NCBI GenBank assembly: GCA_001799975.1
Contig: MGUQ01000050.1
Coordinates: 9,733 to 24,305, forward strand
Direction of reading: 5' to 3'
DNA length: 14,573 nt
From: Elusimicrobia bacterium RIFCSPLOWO2_01_FULL_54_10
GTDB lineage: Bacteria > Elusimicrobiota > Elusimicrobia > 2-02-FULL-39-32
In this document: in pieces, positions 1 to 7,929 of the stretch
Layout of the letters: each line of letters opens with the position of its first letter
Position numbering within the stretch: position 1 is the first letter of the stretch
Notes under the pieces: generated by a model
What the model was told of the DNA's origin: nothing
Databases searched by the model: none
Seen by the model: the letters and a program-made list of their open reading frames with translations, nothing else
Made by a program: the position numbers and the translations under genes

Positions 1-78
1 CACGATTCCCGGTATCTTTTTGACGATTTCATTGCGCTGATGACAAGAACGAAAGCAAAGAAGGAAGTTCATGCCTAA
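1..78 (+). CDS. carA: Carbamoyl-phosphate synthase small subunit, C-terminal end (partial)
   Basis: The first reading frame is open from the window edge to a TAA at 76-78 and encodes 25 residues containing [14 protein letters not shown]. This matches the extreme C-terminus of CarA, whose glutaminase domain usually ends in a HD...LFD.FI.L motif. CarA hydrolyses glutamine and passes ammonia to CarB. The frame overlaps the carB start by 8 bases (71-78), a usual arrangement in carAB operons that supports translational coupling. The catalytic Cys-His-Glu residues lie outside the window. Identification rests on the short tail plus its position directly before carB; both agree. Confidence 0.88.
   Translation, partial: HDSRYLFDDFIALMTRTKAKKEVHA
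61..67 (+). promoter_or_regulatory. Shine-Dalgarno sequence of carB
   Basis: The purine run AAGGAAG lies 3 bases before the carB ATG at 71, inside the end of carA; its AAGGA core sits 5 bases from the ATG. It supports the chosen start and is the clearest ribosome-binding site in the window, in contrast to the mur genes on the other strand. Confidence 0.7.
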
Positions 79-3000
79 GCGCACGGACTTAAAAAAAATC
101 ATGATCATCGGCTCCGGGCCCATCGTCATCGGCCAGGCCTGCGAATTTGACTATTCGGGTTCCCAGGCGGTCAAGGCGCTCCGGGCCGAGGGCTACAAAG
201 TCATCCTCATCAACTCCAATCCCGCCACCATCATGACAGACCCGGAAATTGCGGATGCCACCTACATTGAGCCCCTCACGCCGGAATTTGCCGAGCGCGT
301 TATTGCCAAGGAAAGGCCGGACGCCATCCTCCCCACCCTGGGCGGCCAGACGGCTTTGAACCTCGCCGTGGCTCTGCATGAAAAAGGCATTTTAGAAAAA
401 TATAAAGTGGAGCTCATCGGCGCCAAAATCGACGCCATCCACAAGGCGGAAGACCGGAAACTTTTCAAGCAGGCCATGATCAAAGCGGGCCTGGAAGTGC
501 CCAAGTCCGGAATTGCGTTCAACATCGGTGAAGCCCAGGAAATTTCCACCACCATCGGCTTCCCACTTATTTTAAGGCCATCATTCACTCTGGGCGGCAC
601 CGGCTCGGCAATCGTCTACACCCAGGAAGATTTTTTTGACGCGGCCACGCGCGCCCTGGAATGTTCCCCCATCAGCGAAATCCTCATTGAAGAATCCGTT
701 TTGGGATGGAAAGAATTTGAGCTCGAAGTCATGCGCGACACGGCGGATAACTGCGTGGTGATTTGCTCCATTGAAAACTTCGATCCCATGGGCGTGCACA
801 CGGGAGATTCCATCACCGTGGCCCCCATTCAGACGCTCACGGACAAGGAGTATCAACGGCTTCGGGACCAGGCCTTCATCTGCATCCGCACCATCGGGGT
901 GGAAACCGGCGGCTCCAACATCCAGTTCGCGGTGAATCCCAAAAACGGCCGCTCGGTGGTCATCGAAATGAACCCCCGGGTCTCGCGGTCTTCCGCTCTG
1001 GCCTCCAAAGCCACGGGTTTTCCCATCGCCAAGATTGCGGCCAAGCTGGCCGTGGGATACCGGCTGGATGAAATCTCCAACGACATCACCCAAAAAACCC
1101 CGGCCTGTTTTGAGCCCACTCTGGATTACACTGTCGTGAAAGTTCCCCGCTTTGCCTTTGAAAAGTTCACCAACACGGACCAAACGTTGAATTCGCAGAT
1201 GAAGTCCGTAGGCGAAGTGATGGCCATAGGCCGCACATTTAATGAAGCTCTGCAAAAAGCCATCCGCGGCCTGGAAATCGGGCGGGACGGACTGGGCGGC
1301 GATGGCAAGATGATTGCGGAAACTTTGGGCAGCAAACCCAACACCAGCGGCGAATTTCACGATCTACTTGAGGAATTCAAGAAGAAACTCATGATTCCCA
1401 ACTGCGACAGGGTGTTCAACGTCAAAAACGCCCTGCAACTGGGCATGAGCGTACAGGAAATTTCGGAGATATCATCCATTGATCCGTGGTTTATCCGCCA
1501 GATAAAAGAAATTCTGGATATGGGCAATGAAATCCGCAAAAAGGGGTTCCCGGTTCAGAAAGACTTGCTTAAAAAAGCCAAGCAGAACGGGTTTTCCGAC
1601 AAGCAGATTGCCTACTTCACCAAAAAGAAAGAGTCCGATGTGCGATCTTTAAGGAAAAAACTGGGCATTATTCCCACTTACAAGGTAGTGGACACCTGCG
1701 CCGGAGAATTCCCCGCTTTCACGCCTTATTTTTATTCCACATACGAGGATGAGGATGAAGCCGTTCCTGATCCGGGCAAGAAAGTCATCATTTTGGGCGG
1801 CGGTCCCAACCGCATCGGCCAGGGCATTGAGTTCGATTATTGCTGCGTCCACGCGGTCCAATCTCTGCATCAGGCGGGATACAAGTCCATCATGGTCAAC
1901 TGCAACCCGGAAACCGTTTCCACGGACTATGACATTTCCGACCGCCTTTATTTTGAGCCTCTGACATTTGAAGACGTCATGAGCATCATCGAAAAGGAAA
2001 AGCCTCTCGGGGTCATTGTCCAGTTCGGCGGCCAGACGCCCCTCAATTTGACTGGCCCGCTTTCCAGGGCAGGCGTCAAGATTCTGGGGACTTCCCCCCG
2101 TTCCATTGATCTTTCCGAGGACCGCGAAAAGTTCGGGAAATTTCTCAAGACCTTGAAAATCAACCATCCGGATTGCGGCACTGCCCGCTCGGTTCTTGAA
2201 GCCAAGAAGATCGCTTCCAAAATCGGTTATCCGGTGATGGTGAGGCCCTCCTATGTTCTGGGCGGGCGCGGCATGAAGATTGTCTATAACGAGGCCATGC
2301 TCATGGAATACCTTGAGCGCGCGGACGATGTTTCCATGATTTTAATCGACAAGTTCCTTGACGAGGCAAAGGAAGTGGATGTGGACGCTTTATCCGACGG
2401 GGAAACTGTTTTCATCGGCGGCATCATGGAGCACATTGAGGAAGCGGGCATCCATTCGGGAGATTCCGCCTGCATTTTGCCTCCGCAAACTCTGGCAGAA
2501 AAGGAGATCAAAGAAATCCGCCGCGTCACGGGAATCCTCGCGCTCAAACTGAAGGTCAAAGGGCTTCTGAACATCCAGTTTGCGGTCAAGGACGGCAAGA
2601 TTTATGTGCTGGAAGTGAATCCCCGCGCTTCCCGCACGATCCCGTTTGTGAGCAAATCCACAGGCGTGCCCCTGGCCAAGCTTGCCGCGCGCCTCATGGT
2701 GGGCGAAAAGCTTAAAAACATTGTTCCCAAAGTTTTTCCCCAGCCGTTTGTGGCCGTCAAGGAAGCCGTCCTGCCGTGGGACAGGTTTCCCGGCGCCGAT
2801 GTGCGGCTTTCCCCTGAAATGCGCTCCACCGGCGAAGTCATGGGTATGGACATAAACTTTCCTCTGGCGTTTTTCAAGTCGCAGCTCGCCGCGGGTTCTT
2901 CCATGCCGCTGGAAGGCAGCATCCTTTTTTCACTCACAAACGCGGACAAGAAGAAGGCCCTTCCCATTGCCCGTGAGCTTGTGAGTCTGGGGTTCAGCAT

Positions 3001-3322
3001 TCAGGCAACGGACGGGACGCACTCGTTTTTCGAGGAAAACGGGCTTTCTTCAGAATCCGTCAAAAAGATTTCTCAGGGACGCCCGCATGTGGTGGATTTG
3101 ATCAAAAACCGCCAGGTTCAGATTGTGGTGAACACTCCGTCCCAGTCGAGCAGCTCCGAAGGCGACGGCTACGAAATCCGCCAGGCGGCGCTCAAATACC
3201 GCCTGCCCATTTTCACCACAGTTTCTTCCTTAAATGCCTTCAAGGAAAGCATCCTCCAGCTCAAAAAGAAGGGTTCGGATTTTTCCGTCAACTCTCTTCA
3301 GGAAGTTTTCCGAAAAAACTGA
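71..3322 (+). CDS. carB: Carbamoyl-phosphate synthase large subunit
   Basis: CarB makes carbamoyl phosphate from bicarbonate, two ATP and ammonia delivered by CarA, feeding arginine and pyrimidine synthesis in the cytoplasm. The 1083 residues are full length (E. coli 1073) and show the internally duplicated layout. A first ATP-grasp half (about 1-400) has [17 protein letters not shown] near the N-terminus and [19 protein letters not shown] helical oligomerisation region (about 400-555) follows. A second half begins near residue 570 with [17 protein letters not shown] and includes [21 protein letters not shown]-terminal MGS-like allosteric domain (about 945-1083) has [11 protein letters not shown] and [14 protein letters not shown]. 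No key motif looks broken. The start is fixed by a good Shine-Dalgarno site and by alignment of [10 protein letters not shown]. The gene overlaps carA by 8 bases and is followed after one base by the ANTAR gene. Confidence 0.98.
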   Translation: MPKRTDLKKIMIIGSGPIVIGQACEFDYSGSQAVKALRAEGYKVILINSNPATIMTDPEIADATYIEPLTPEFAERVIAKERPDAILPTLGGQTALNLAVALHEKGILEKYKVELIGAKIDAIHKAEDRKLFKQAMIKAGLEVPKSGIAFNIGEAQEISTTIGFPLILRPSFTLGGTGSAIVYTQEDFFDAATRALECSPISEILIEESVLGWKEFELEVMRDTADNCVVICSIENFDPMGVHTGDSITVAPIQTLTDKEYQRLRDQAFICIRTIGVETGGSNIQFAVNPKNGRSVVIEMNPRVSRSSALASKATGFPIAKIAAKLAVGYRLDEISNDITQKTPACFEPTLDYTVVKVPRFAFEKFTNTDQTLNSQMKSVGEVMAIGRTFNEALQKAIRGLEIGRDGLGGDGKMIAETLGSKPNTSGEFHDLLEEFKKKLMIPNCDRVFNVKNALQLGMSVQEISEISSIDPWFIRQIKEILDMGNEIRKKGFPVQKDLLKKAKQNGFSDKQIAYFTKKKESDVRSLRKKLGIIPTYKVVDTCAGEFPAFTPYFYSTYEDEDEAVPDPGKKVIILGGGPNRIGQGIEFDYCCVHAVQSLHQAGYKSIMVNCNPETVSTDYDISDRLYFEPLTFEDVMSIIEKEKPLGVIVQFGGQTPLNLTGPLSRAGVKILGTSPRSIDLSEDREKFGKFLKTLKINHPDCGTARSVLEAKKIASKIGYPVMVRPSYVLGGRGMKIVYNEAMLMEYLERADDVSMILIDKFLDEAKEVDVDALSDGETVFIGGIMEHIEEAGIHSGDSACILPPQTLAEKEIKEIRRVTGILALKLKVKGLLNIQFAVKDGKIYVLEVNPRASRTIPFVSKSTGVPLAKLAARLMVGEKLKNIVPKVFPQPFVAVKEAVLPWDRFPGADVRLSPEMRSTGEVMGMDINFPLAFFKSQLAAGSSMPLEGSILFSLTNADKKKALPIARELVSLGFSIQATDGTHSFFEENGLSSESVKKISQGRPHVVDLIKNRQVQIVVNTPSQSSSSEGDGYEIRQAALKYRLPIFTTVSSLNAFKESILQLKKKGSDFSVNSLQEVFRKN

Positions 3323-3323
3323 A

Positions 3324-4088
3324 ATGAGCGCAAAGAGCTTGCCCCCCAAACAGGAACTGGACCTTCTGCGCAAGGAAAATGCCAGACTGTCGAAACAGAT
3401 CGACACATTGGCCCAGGTTTCCAGGCTGGTGGCGGGAGAATCTTTCCTTGAGGAAATCCTGCGCCTCATCGTTTCCATCACCGCCGAGTCTCTGGGGTTC
3501 AAGATCATTTCTCTCATGCTCCTGGACGAAGACAAGAAAACGCTCTCCATTGCGGCCACGCAGTCGCTTTCCGAGAAATACCGCAAAAAAGCCCCGGTTC
3601 CAATTGAAAAAAGTCTTTCGGGGCGGGCTGTGGTGGAGAAAAAACCGATCGCCATTTTTGACGTCCGGGAAGAGCCGGATTATCACTTTCCTGAAATCGC
3701 CCGGGAAGAAGGCTTGTCCTCCCTGTTGTCCACGCCCATGATGGTGGGCGACAATTGTCTGGGCGTGCTCAATTGCTACACGCAGGCTCCGCACAAGTTC
3801 ACTGAAACAGAAATCCGCATGGTGGCGTCCGTGGCCCAGCAGGCTGCGGTGGCCATTGAAAACACCCGCTTGAAGGAAAAAGCCAAGGCCAGCCAGGACG
3901 AGCTGGAATCCAGAAAGCTTGTGGAGCGGGCTAAAGGGATTCTGATGAAGGAGCTGAAAATGTCCGAGCAGGAGGCGTTTTCAGAAATGCGCAAGTCCGC
4001 CATGGACCGCCGCAAGTCCATGAAAGAGATTGCGGAGGCGATCATCTTGTCGCGGGAAATTACGGGGAATCGGAAAACAGGTTCGTAA
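3324..4088 (+). CDS. GAF-ANTAR domain protein, probable RNA-binding antiterminator
   Basis: This 254-residue protein has three parts. Residues about 10-38 form a short charged helix, possibly a coiled coil. Residues about 40-180 form a GAF sensor domain with the typical LLSTPMMVGDNCLGVLNCY and final AQQAAVAIENTRL helix. Residues about 193-245 form an ANTAR domain with the conserved SRKLVERAKGILMKE and SEQEAFSEMRK segments. ANTAR proteins bind paired RNA hairpins and prevent transcription termination; GAF domains sense small molecules or gases. The ligand and RNA targets here are unknown. There is no receiver domain. The ATG at 3324 is chosen because it lies one base after the carB stop; a longer frame from 3234 would run inside carB and is unlikely. 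The nearest purine-rich stretch (GGAAG, 3301-3305) is too far for a normal Shine-Dalgarno site, so coupling to carB is likely. Its 3' end overlaps nadE, on the opposite strand, by 29 bases. Confidence 0.9.
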   Translation: MSAKSLPPKQELDLLRKENARLSKQIDTLAQVSRLVAGESFLEEILRLIVSITAESLGFKIISLMLLDEDKKTLSIAATQSLSEKYRKKAPVPIEKSLSGRAVVEKKPIAIFDVREEPDYHFPEIAREEGLSSLLSTPMMVGDNCLGVLNCYTQAPHKFTETEIRMVASVAQQAAVAIENTRLKEKAKASQDELESRKLVERAKGILMKELKMSEQEAFSEMRKSAMDRRKSMKEIAEAIILSREITGNRKTGS

Positions 4089-5712
4089 CCGGCATCCGCC
4101 GGTCGCGGCCGAAAGCTTTGGGCGAAATTTTGATTCCCGGCGGCGACTGGCGCCGCTTGTATTCGCTGGAGTCCACCATCCGGATGACTTTCTTCACCGT
4201 TTCTTTATCAAAACCCTTCCTGATCAAATCGTCGTAACCCAGGTCCTCTTCCACATAGCCGTCCAGGATCTTGTCCAGCACGGGATACGGCGGCAGGGTG
4301 TCCTGGTCTTTTTGCCGGAACTTGAGTTCCGCCGTGGGCGCGCGCGAAAGCGTGGAGGCCGGGATCACGGGCCGGCCGGCCATTTTGTTGACATATCGCG
4401 CCAGAGAATAGACCATGCCTTTGGAGGCATCCTTGAGCATGGCGAAGCCTCCGGCCGTGTCGCCATAGAGAGTGCAATAGCCCGCGGCGATCTCAGACTT
4501 GTTGCCTGTCGTGAGAACCAGGTGGCCGTACCGGTTTGAGAGCGCCATCAGGATTGTGGCGCGGATGCGCGGCTGGAGGTTTTCTTCGGTAACGTCAGGT
4601 TTGCGCCCTTTCAAAAACGGGGCCAGCTCGTCCAGAAAGGCGCGGTTGATCTTCTGGATGGGAATTTTTAGGAACTGGATTCCCAGATTGCGGGCCAGTT
4701 TTTCGGCGTCTCCGCGGGTTTCTTCGGATGAAAATTTTGACGGCAGGGTGACTCCGATGACGCGGTCGCGCCCAATGGCTTCCGCGGCCAGGGCAGCCAC
4801 AAGCGCGGAATCTACTCCCCCTGAAAGACCCACCAAAGCAGATTTGAACCGGTTTTTGTTCACATAGTCCCGCGTGCCCAAAACCAGCGCCTGATGAATT
4901 TCAGGCACACCCAGGGGGAGGGCTGCTTTTTCCCGCCAGATGGATTTGACTTGTCCGTTGGCCAAATCGATGTGCACGATGCGGATGTCTTCCTCAAAAC
5001 TGCTGGCCAGAACGCGGAGCTGGCCTTTGGCGTCCATGGCCATGCTGCGCCCGTCATAAACAAGCTCGTCCTGGCCGCCCACGCAATTGGCATAGATGAC
5101 GGGGGTTTTGACGGCCGCCACGCGCCGCTTGAGAAGGTCGTATCGCACGCCGAATTTCCCCGAATGAAACGGCGAAGCGGAGATGTTGATAAGGATTTTA
5201 GCCCCCCGCTTGGCCTGGGCCATGCAGGGGCTCAAACGCATGTCATCTTCCCAAATGTCTTCACAGATGGAAATGCCTGCGGGCACGCCCTGCACCCGGA
5301 ACAGGCCCAAGTCCGACCCCGGCGTAAAATAGCGTTTTTCGTCGAAAACCCCGTAGTTGGGAAGGATGCGCTTGGAATAAGCCCACAGGATTTTTCCATT
5401 CTGAATCCCCACCGCCGAGTTGAACCTTCGGCCCTCTTTCATCATCGGGGTTCCCACCACGGCCAGAGTGCGGCCCACTTCCTTGCGCACGCTATCCAGT
5501 GATTTTGCGAGCGCGTTCATAAATCCCGACTTGAGCAAAAGGTCCTCCGGAGGATAGCCCGACAAAGCGCATTCGGGGAAGACCACCATGTCGGGAGAAT
5601 AGTCCTCCACGGATTTCAAATAATACTCAATGATTTTCCTGGAATTGCCGGAGAGGTCCCCCACAGTGGAATTGATCTGGCAGATGGCAACTTTCAGCTG
5701 ATCAAGTTTCAT
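4060..5712 (-). CDS. nadE: Glutamine-dependent NAD+ synthetase
   Basis: NadE converts deamido-NAD+ to NAD+, the last step of NAD synthesis, using ATP and nitrogen from glutamine. The 550 residues have the two-domain form. The N-terminal nitrilase-type glutaminase (about 7-255) shows a plausible Glu-Lys-Cys triad: E47 in VVFPECALSGYPPEDLL, K114 in SKRILPNYGVFDE and C150 in ISICEDIWE. The C-terminal synthetase (about 275-550) has the ATP-pyrophosphatase loop SGGVDS at 297-302 and LPPYPVLDKILDGYVEEDLGY. The glutaminase domain suggests it can use glutamine without a partner subunit. Its ATG overlaps the murG stop as ATGA (5709-5712), placing it at the end of the cell-wall operon and suggesting coupled translation. 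The 3' end converges on and overlaps the ANTAR gene. Confidence 0.96.
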   Translation of the reverse strand: MKLDQLKVAICQINSTVGDLSGNSRKIIEYYLKSVEDYSPDMVVFPECALSGYPPEDLLLKSGFMNALAKSLDSVRKEVGRTLAVVGTPMMKEGRRFNSAVGIQNGKILWAYSKRILPNYGVFDEKRYFTPGSDLGLFRVQGVPAGISICEDIWEDDMRLSPCMAQAKRGAKILINISASPFHSGKFGVRYDLLKRRVAAVKTPVIYANCVGGQDELVYDGRSMAMDAKGQLRVLASSFEEDIRIVHIDLANGQVKSIWREKAALPLGVPEIHQALVLGTRDYVNKNRFKSALVGLSGGVDSALVAALAAEAIGRDRVIGVTLPSKFSSEETRGDAEKLARNLGIQFLKIPIQKINRAFLDELAPFLKGRKPDVTEENLQPRIRATILMALSNRYGHLVLTTGNKSEIAAGYCTLYGDTAGGFAMLKDASKGMVYSLARYVNKMAGRPVIPASTLSRAPTAELKFRQKDQDTLPPYPVLDKILDGYVEEDLGYDDLIRKGFDKETVKKVIRMVDSSEYKRRQSPPGIKISPKAFGRDRRMPVTNLFSDSP

Positions 5713-6803
5713 GATTTCGCCAGGCTCATGGCCAGATCCGCCAGACGGTTCGGAGCGTCCAGAAGCGATTCCGGGAATCGGCCGTAACTCTCCTGCATGC
5801 GGGCCAAGTTTTGAGGGTTCTCTGTGAGATTCTGAATGAATCCGGTCAATTGATTGGAAAGCTCAGGCGATTCCATGACAAGCTTCGCGCAGCCCGCCCG
5901 CTCAAGGACCTGCGCATTTTTGATCTGGTGTCCCCCCGCCGAATGAGGATAGGGAATCAAAATGGCCGGCTTTTTGACCGCAATCAACTCAAAGATGGTG
6001 CCTGCGCCCGAACGGGCAATCACGAGGTCTGAAGCATGATAACAATCACCCATGGCCTGAAAATAATCTCTCACCACGGCTTGAAATCCCGATTGTCTGT
6101 AGTTGCTGTCCAGCCGCGTGGTTTCCTCGGAATTCCCGGCCTGATGGATGAATTGGATCGTGCTGGCAACCCTGGCAAGCGTCTTTAAACTCGATTCCAC
6201 GGCCTTATTAATGGCTTTGGCGCCGGCGCTTCCCCCAAATATAAGGACCGTCGTTTTTTGCGGATCCAGCCCCAACGCCTGCCGGGCAGAGGTCTTGTTG
6301 CCCTTGAAAATATCTTCCCTCACGGGATTGCCGATCCAGGTTCCCTTGCCGGAGAAATCTTCAAGAGTTTCTTCAAAGCTCACCGCCACTTTCTTGGCGA
6401 AAAGGGCGCAGATCTTGTTGGCCAGGCCGGGGACTGAATTCTGCTCATGCACCAAAACGGGCACGCCGCGGAGATAAGAGGCAAGCACAGCCGGCACCGA
6501 GGCATAGCCGCCAAAGGCCGCGGTCAGATCGGGTTTATAGTCTTTGACAATCTTGAGGCATTGCATAAAGCCCTTGAGGTTAATAAAGAGGCTGGATACA
6601 TTTTTAAAGAGATTAGCGCGATAGAGCGGAGCGCTCTCCAGCTGGACGCTCGGCACATCTGCCGAGACGATGCCCTTGGGCGCAGAGGCGTTAGCGCGAA
6701 GCGCAAAGAGCACTTCGCAATTCTTCTCTTTGAGTTTTTTTGCCAGAACGAGCGCGGGATAGAGGTGCCCCCCCGTTCCGCCGGAGGCTATCAGAACTTT
6801 CAT
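5709..6803 (-). CDS. murG: UDP-GlcNAc:lipid I N-acetylglucosaminyltransferase MurG
   Basis: MurG transfers GlcNAc from UDP-GlcNAc to lipid I to make lipid II at the inner face of the cytoplasmic membrane. The 364 residues are normal length for this GT28 family enzyme. The first glycine loop GGTGGHLYP (8-16), a second FGGYASVP (97-104), HEQN (119-122), GNPVRE (158-163) and the donor-domain loop GGSAGA (190-195) are visible. RSGAGT (264-269) and PHSAGGHQIKNA (286-297) correspond to the UDP-GlcNAc site. Many relatives have RAGA where this protein has RSGA, a mild change. The ATG lies 12 bases after ftsW in an AT-rich spacer with no Shine-Dalgarno sequence. The stop overlaps the nadE start. Confidence 0.97.
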   Translation of the reverse strand: MKVLIASGGTGGHLYPALVLAKKLKEKNCEVLFALRANASAPKGIVSADVPSVQLESAPLYRANLFKNVSSLFINLKGFMQCLKIVKDYKPDLTAAFGGYASVPAVLASYLRGVPVLVHEQNSVPGLANKICALFAKKVAVSFEETLEDFSGKGTWIGNPVREDIFKGNKTSARQALGLDPQKTTVLIFGGSAGAKAINKAVESSLKTLARVASTIQFIHQAGNSEETTRLDSNYRQSGFQAVVRDYFQAMGDCYHASDLVIARSGAGTIFELIAVKKPAILIPYPHSAGGHQIKNAQVLERAGCAKLVMESPELSNQLTGFIQNLTENPQNLARMQESYGRFPESLLDAPNRLADLAMSLAKS

Positions 6804-6815
6804 TTAATAATGATA

Positions 6816-7928
6816 TCAAAGAACGGATGCGTTTGTGGCGCGTTTGGCGCTGCGGGAGATATTAAGCAGAATTCCGGCCGCGGAGAGGGTCACCAGCAGG
6901 GACGATCCGCCGAAAGAGAAAAATGGCAGGGGAAAGCCCTTGGGCGGCAGGCAGCCTGTGACCATGGCGATGTTCAGGATGGCCTGGTAGAGGATCATGG
7001 CCGTGATTCCGCCGGCCAGGAGGCTGCTGAAAAGGTTGGCGCTTCTGGCCGCAATGCGGAACCCTAGAGTGGCAAGGACACCAAAAAGGCCGATGACGGC
7101 CCAGGACCCCACCAGACCGAACTCTTCGCCAAAAATGGGAAAGATGAAGTCCGTGTGCGGTTCGGGGAGATAGAGAAGTTTTGAGTGGGAGTCTCCCAAG
7201 CCAACGCCTGTCAAGCCGCCAGAGCCCAGGGCCAGGATGGACTGCACAATCTGGTAACTCGATCCCTGAGGGTTTTCCCACGGGTTCAGGAATGCCAGAA
7301 GCCTCCGCCTCCTATAGGGTTCCAGCCACACGGCTGCGGCGGCCAGGGGCGCGGTCACCAATCCCAGAATAAGAATCTGCTTCAAGTTCCCCCCGCTGAT
7401 GAAGATCATGGTCATGCAGGTCAAAAAAATCAGAAAAGCGGTGCCGAAATCAGGCTGAAGCAGAATCAGGCCGCAGACGGCGGCCACAACCAGAAGAAGC
7501 GGCAGGATGCCCTTGCGGAAATTTTCCAGCTTGCTTTTCTTGCGGTCACAGTATGAAGCCACAAAAAATATGACCGCCAGTTTGGCGAATTCAGAGGGCT
7601 GAAACCCGATGCCGGCGATCTTGATCCAGCGCCGGGCGCCACCCACCTCCTTTCCAACTAAAAGGACGAAGATTAGGCAGGCCAGGGTGGTCAGGAGGAT
7701 GGGATTCACCCATTTTTGTATTTTGCGGTGGTCCGTGAGCGTGAAAAAAGCTGCCGCCGCCAGGCCGATGGCCGCCCAGGCGATTTGGCGCCAGAGAAAA
7801 TATTTTTCATTGCCGTATTTTTCATAGGCGTAAATGGCGCTGGAGGAATAAACGGTGATCAAGCCCAATCCCAAAAAAATGAGCAGGACGGTGATTAGGA
7901 GAAGATCCGGGACAGATTTTTCCTTCAA
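6816..7928 (-). CDS. ftsW: SEDS-family peptidoglycan glycosyltransferase FtsW
   Basis: FtsW polymerises lipid II into glycan strands at the division site, working with FtsI. The 370 residues are strongly hydrophobic with about ten membrane segments. SEDS motifs seen are GARRWI (97-102), FQPSEFAK (109-116), QPDFGTA (158-164), the loop EPHTDFIFPIFGEE with the probable catalytic Asp at 260, and PLPFFSFGGSS (333-343). Most homologues read SYGGS where this has SFGGS. RodA is the close alternative, but the position between murD and murG favours FtsW. The frame opens only three codons upstream of the first usable start, TTG at 7928, one base after the murD stop (TAG). No ATG or GTG is available before the first membrane segment, so a TTG start is likely, without an upstream Shine-Dalgarno site. 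Confidence 0.93.
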   Translation of the reverse strand: MKEKSVPDLLLITVLLIFLGLGLITVYSSSAIYAYEKYGNEKYFLWRQIAWAAIGLAAAAFFTLTDHRKIQKWVNPILLTTLACLIFVLLVGKEVGGARRWIKIAGIGFQPSEFAKLAVIFFVASYCDRKKSKLENFRKGILPLLLVVAAVCGLILLQPDFGTAFLIFLTCMTMIFISGGNLKQILILGLVTAPLAAAAVWLEPYRRRRLLAFLNPWENPQGSSYQIVQSILALGSGGLTGVGLGDSHSKLLYLPEPHTDFIFPIFGEEFGLVGSWAVIGLFGVLATLGFRIAARSANLFSSLLAGGITAMILYQAILNIAMVTGCLPPKGFPLPFFSFGGSSLLVTLSAAGILLNISRSAKRATNASVL

Positions 7929-7929
7929 G

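Noticed and set aside
581..1360. Long minus-strand open frame (259 codons) opposite carB
   Set aside because: It is antisense to conserved carB, has no recognisable domain, and such frames are expected opposite GC-rich genes with biased third positions.
4088..4103. GC hairpin (ACCGGC/GCCGGT, four-base loop) right after the ANTAR gene as a terminator
   Set aside because: The stem is only 6 bp, no T-run follows on either strand, and it is within nadE coding sequence.
4030..4539. Plus-strand open frame of 169 codons after the ANTAR gene
   Set aside because: It lies opposite the conserved C-terminal half of nadE, is rich in His, Arg and Gly as shadow frames are, and has no family motif.
4894..5502. 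Plus-strand open frame of 202 codons
   Set aside because: It is opposite the NadE glutaminase domain, whose catalytic residues are intact; there is no sign of a second gene.
5543..5554. 12-base palindrome TCCTCCGGAGGA in nadE
   Set aside because: Several perfect 12-base palindromes are expected by chance in a window this long, and it encodes conserved PPED residues.
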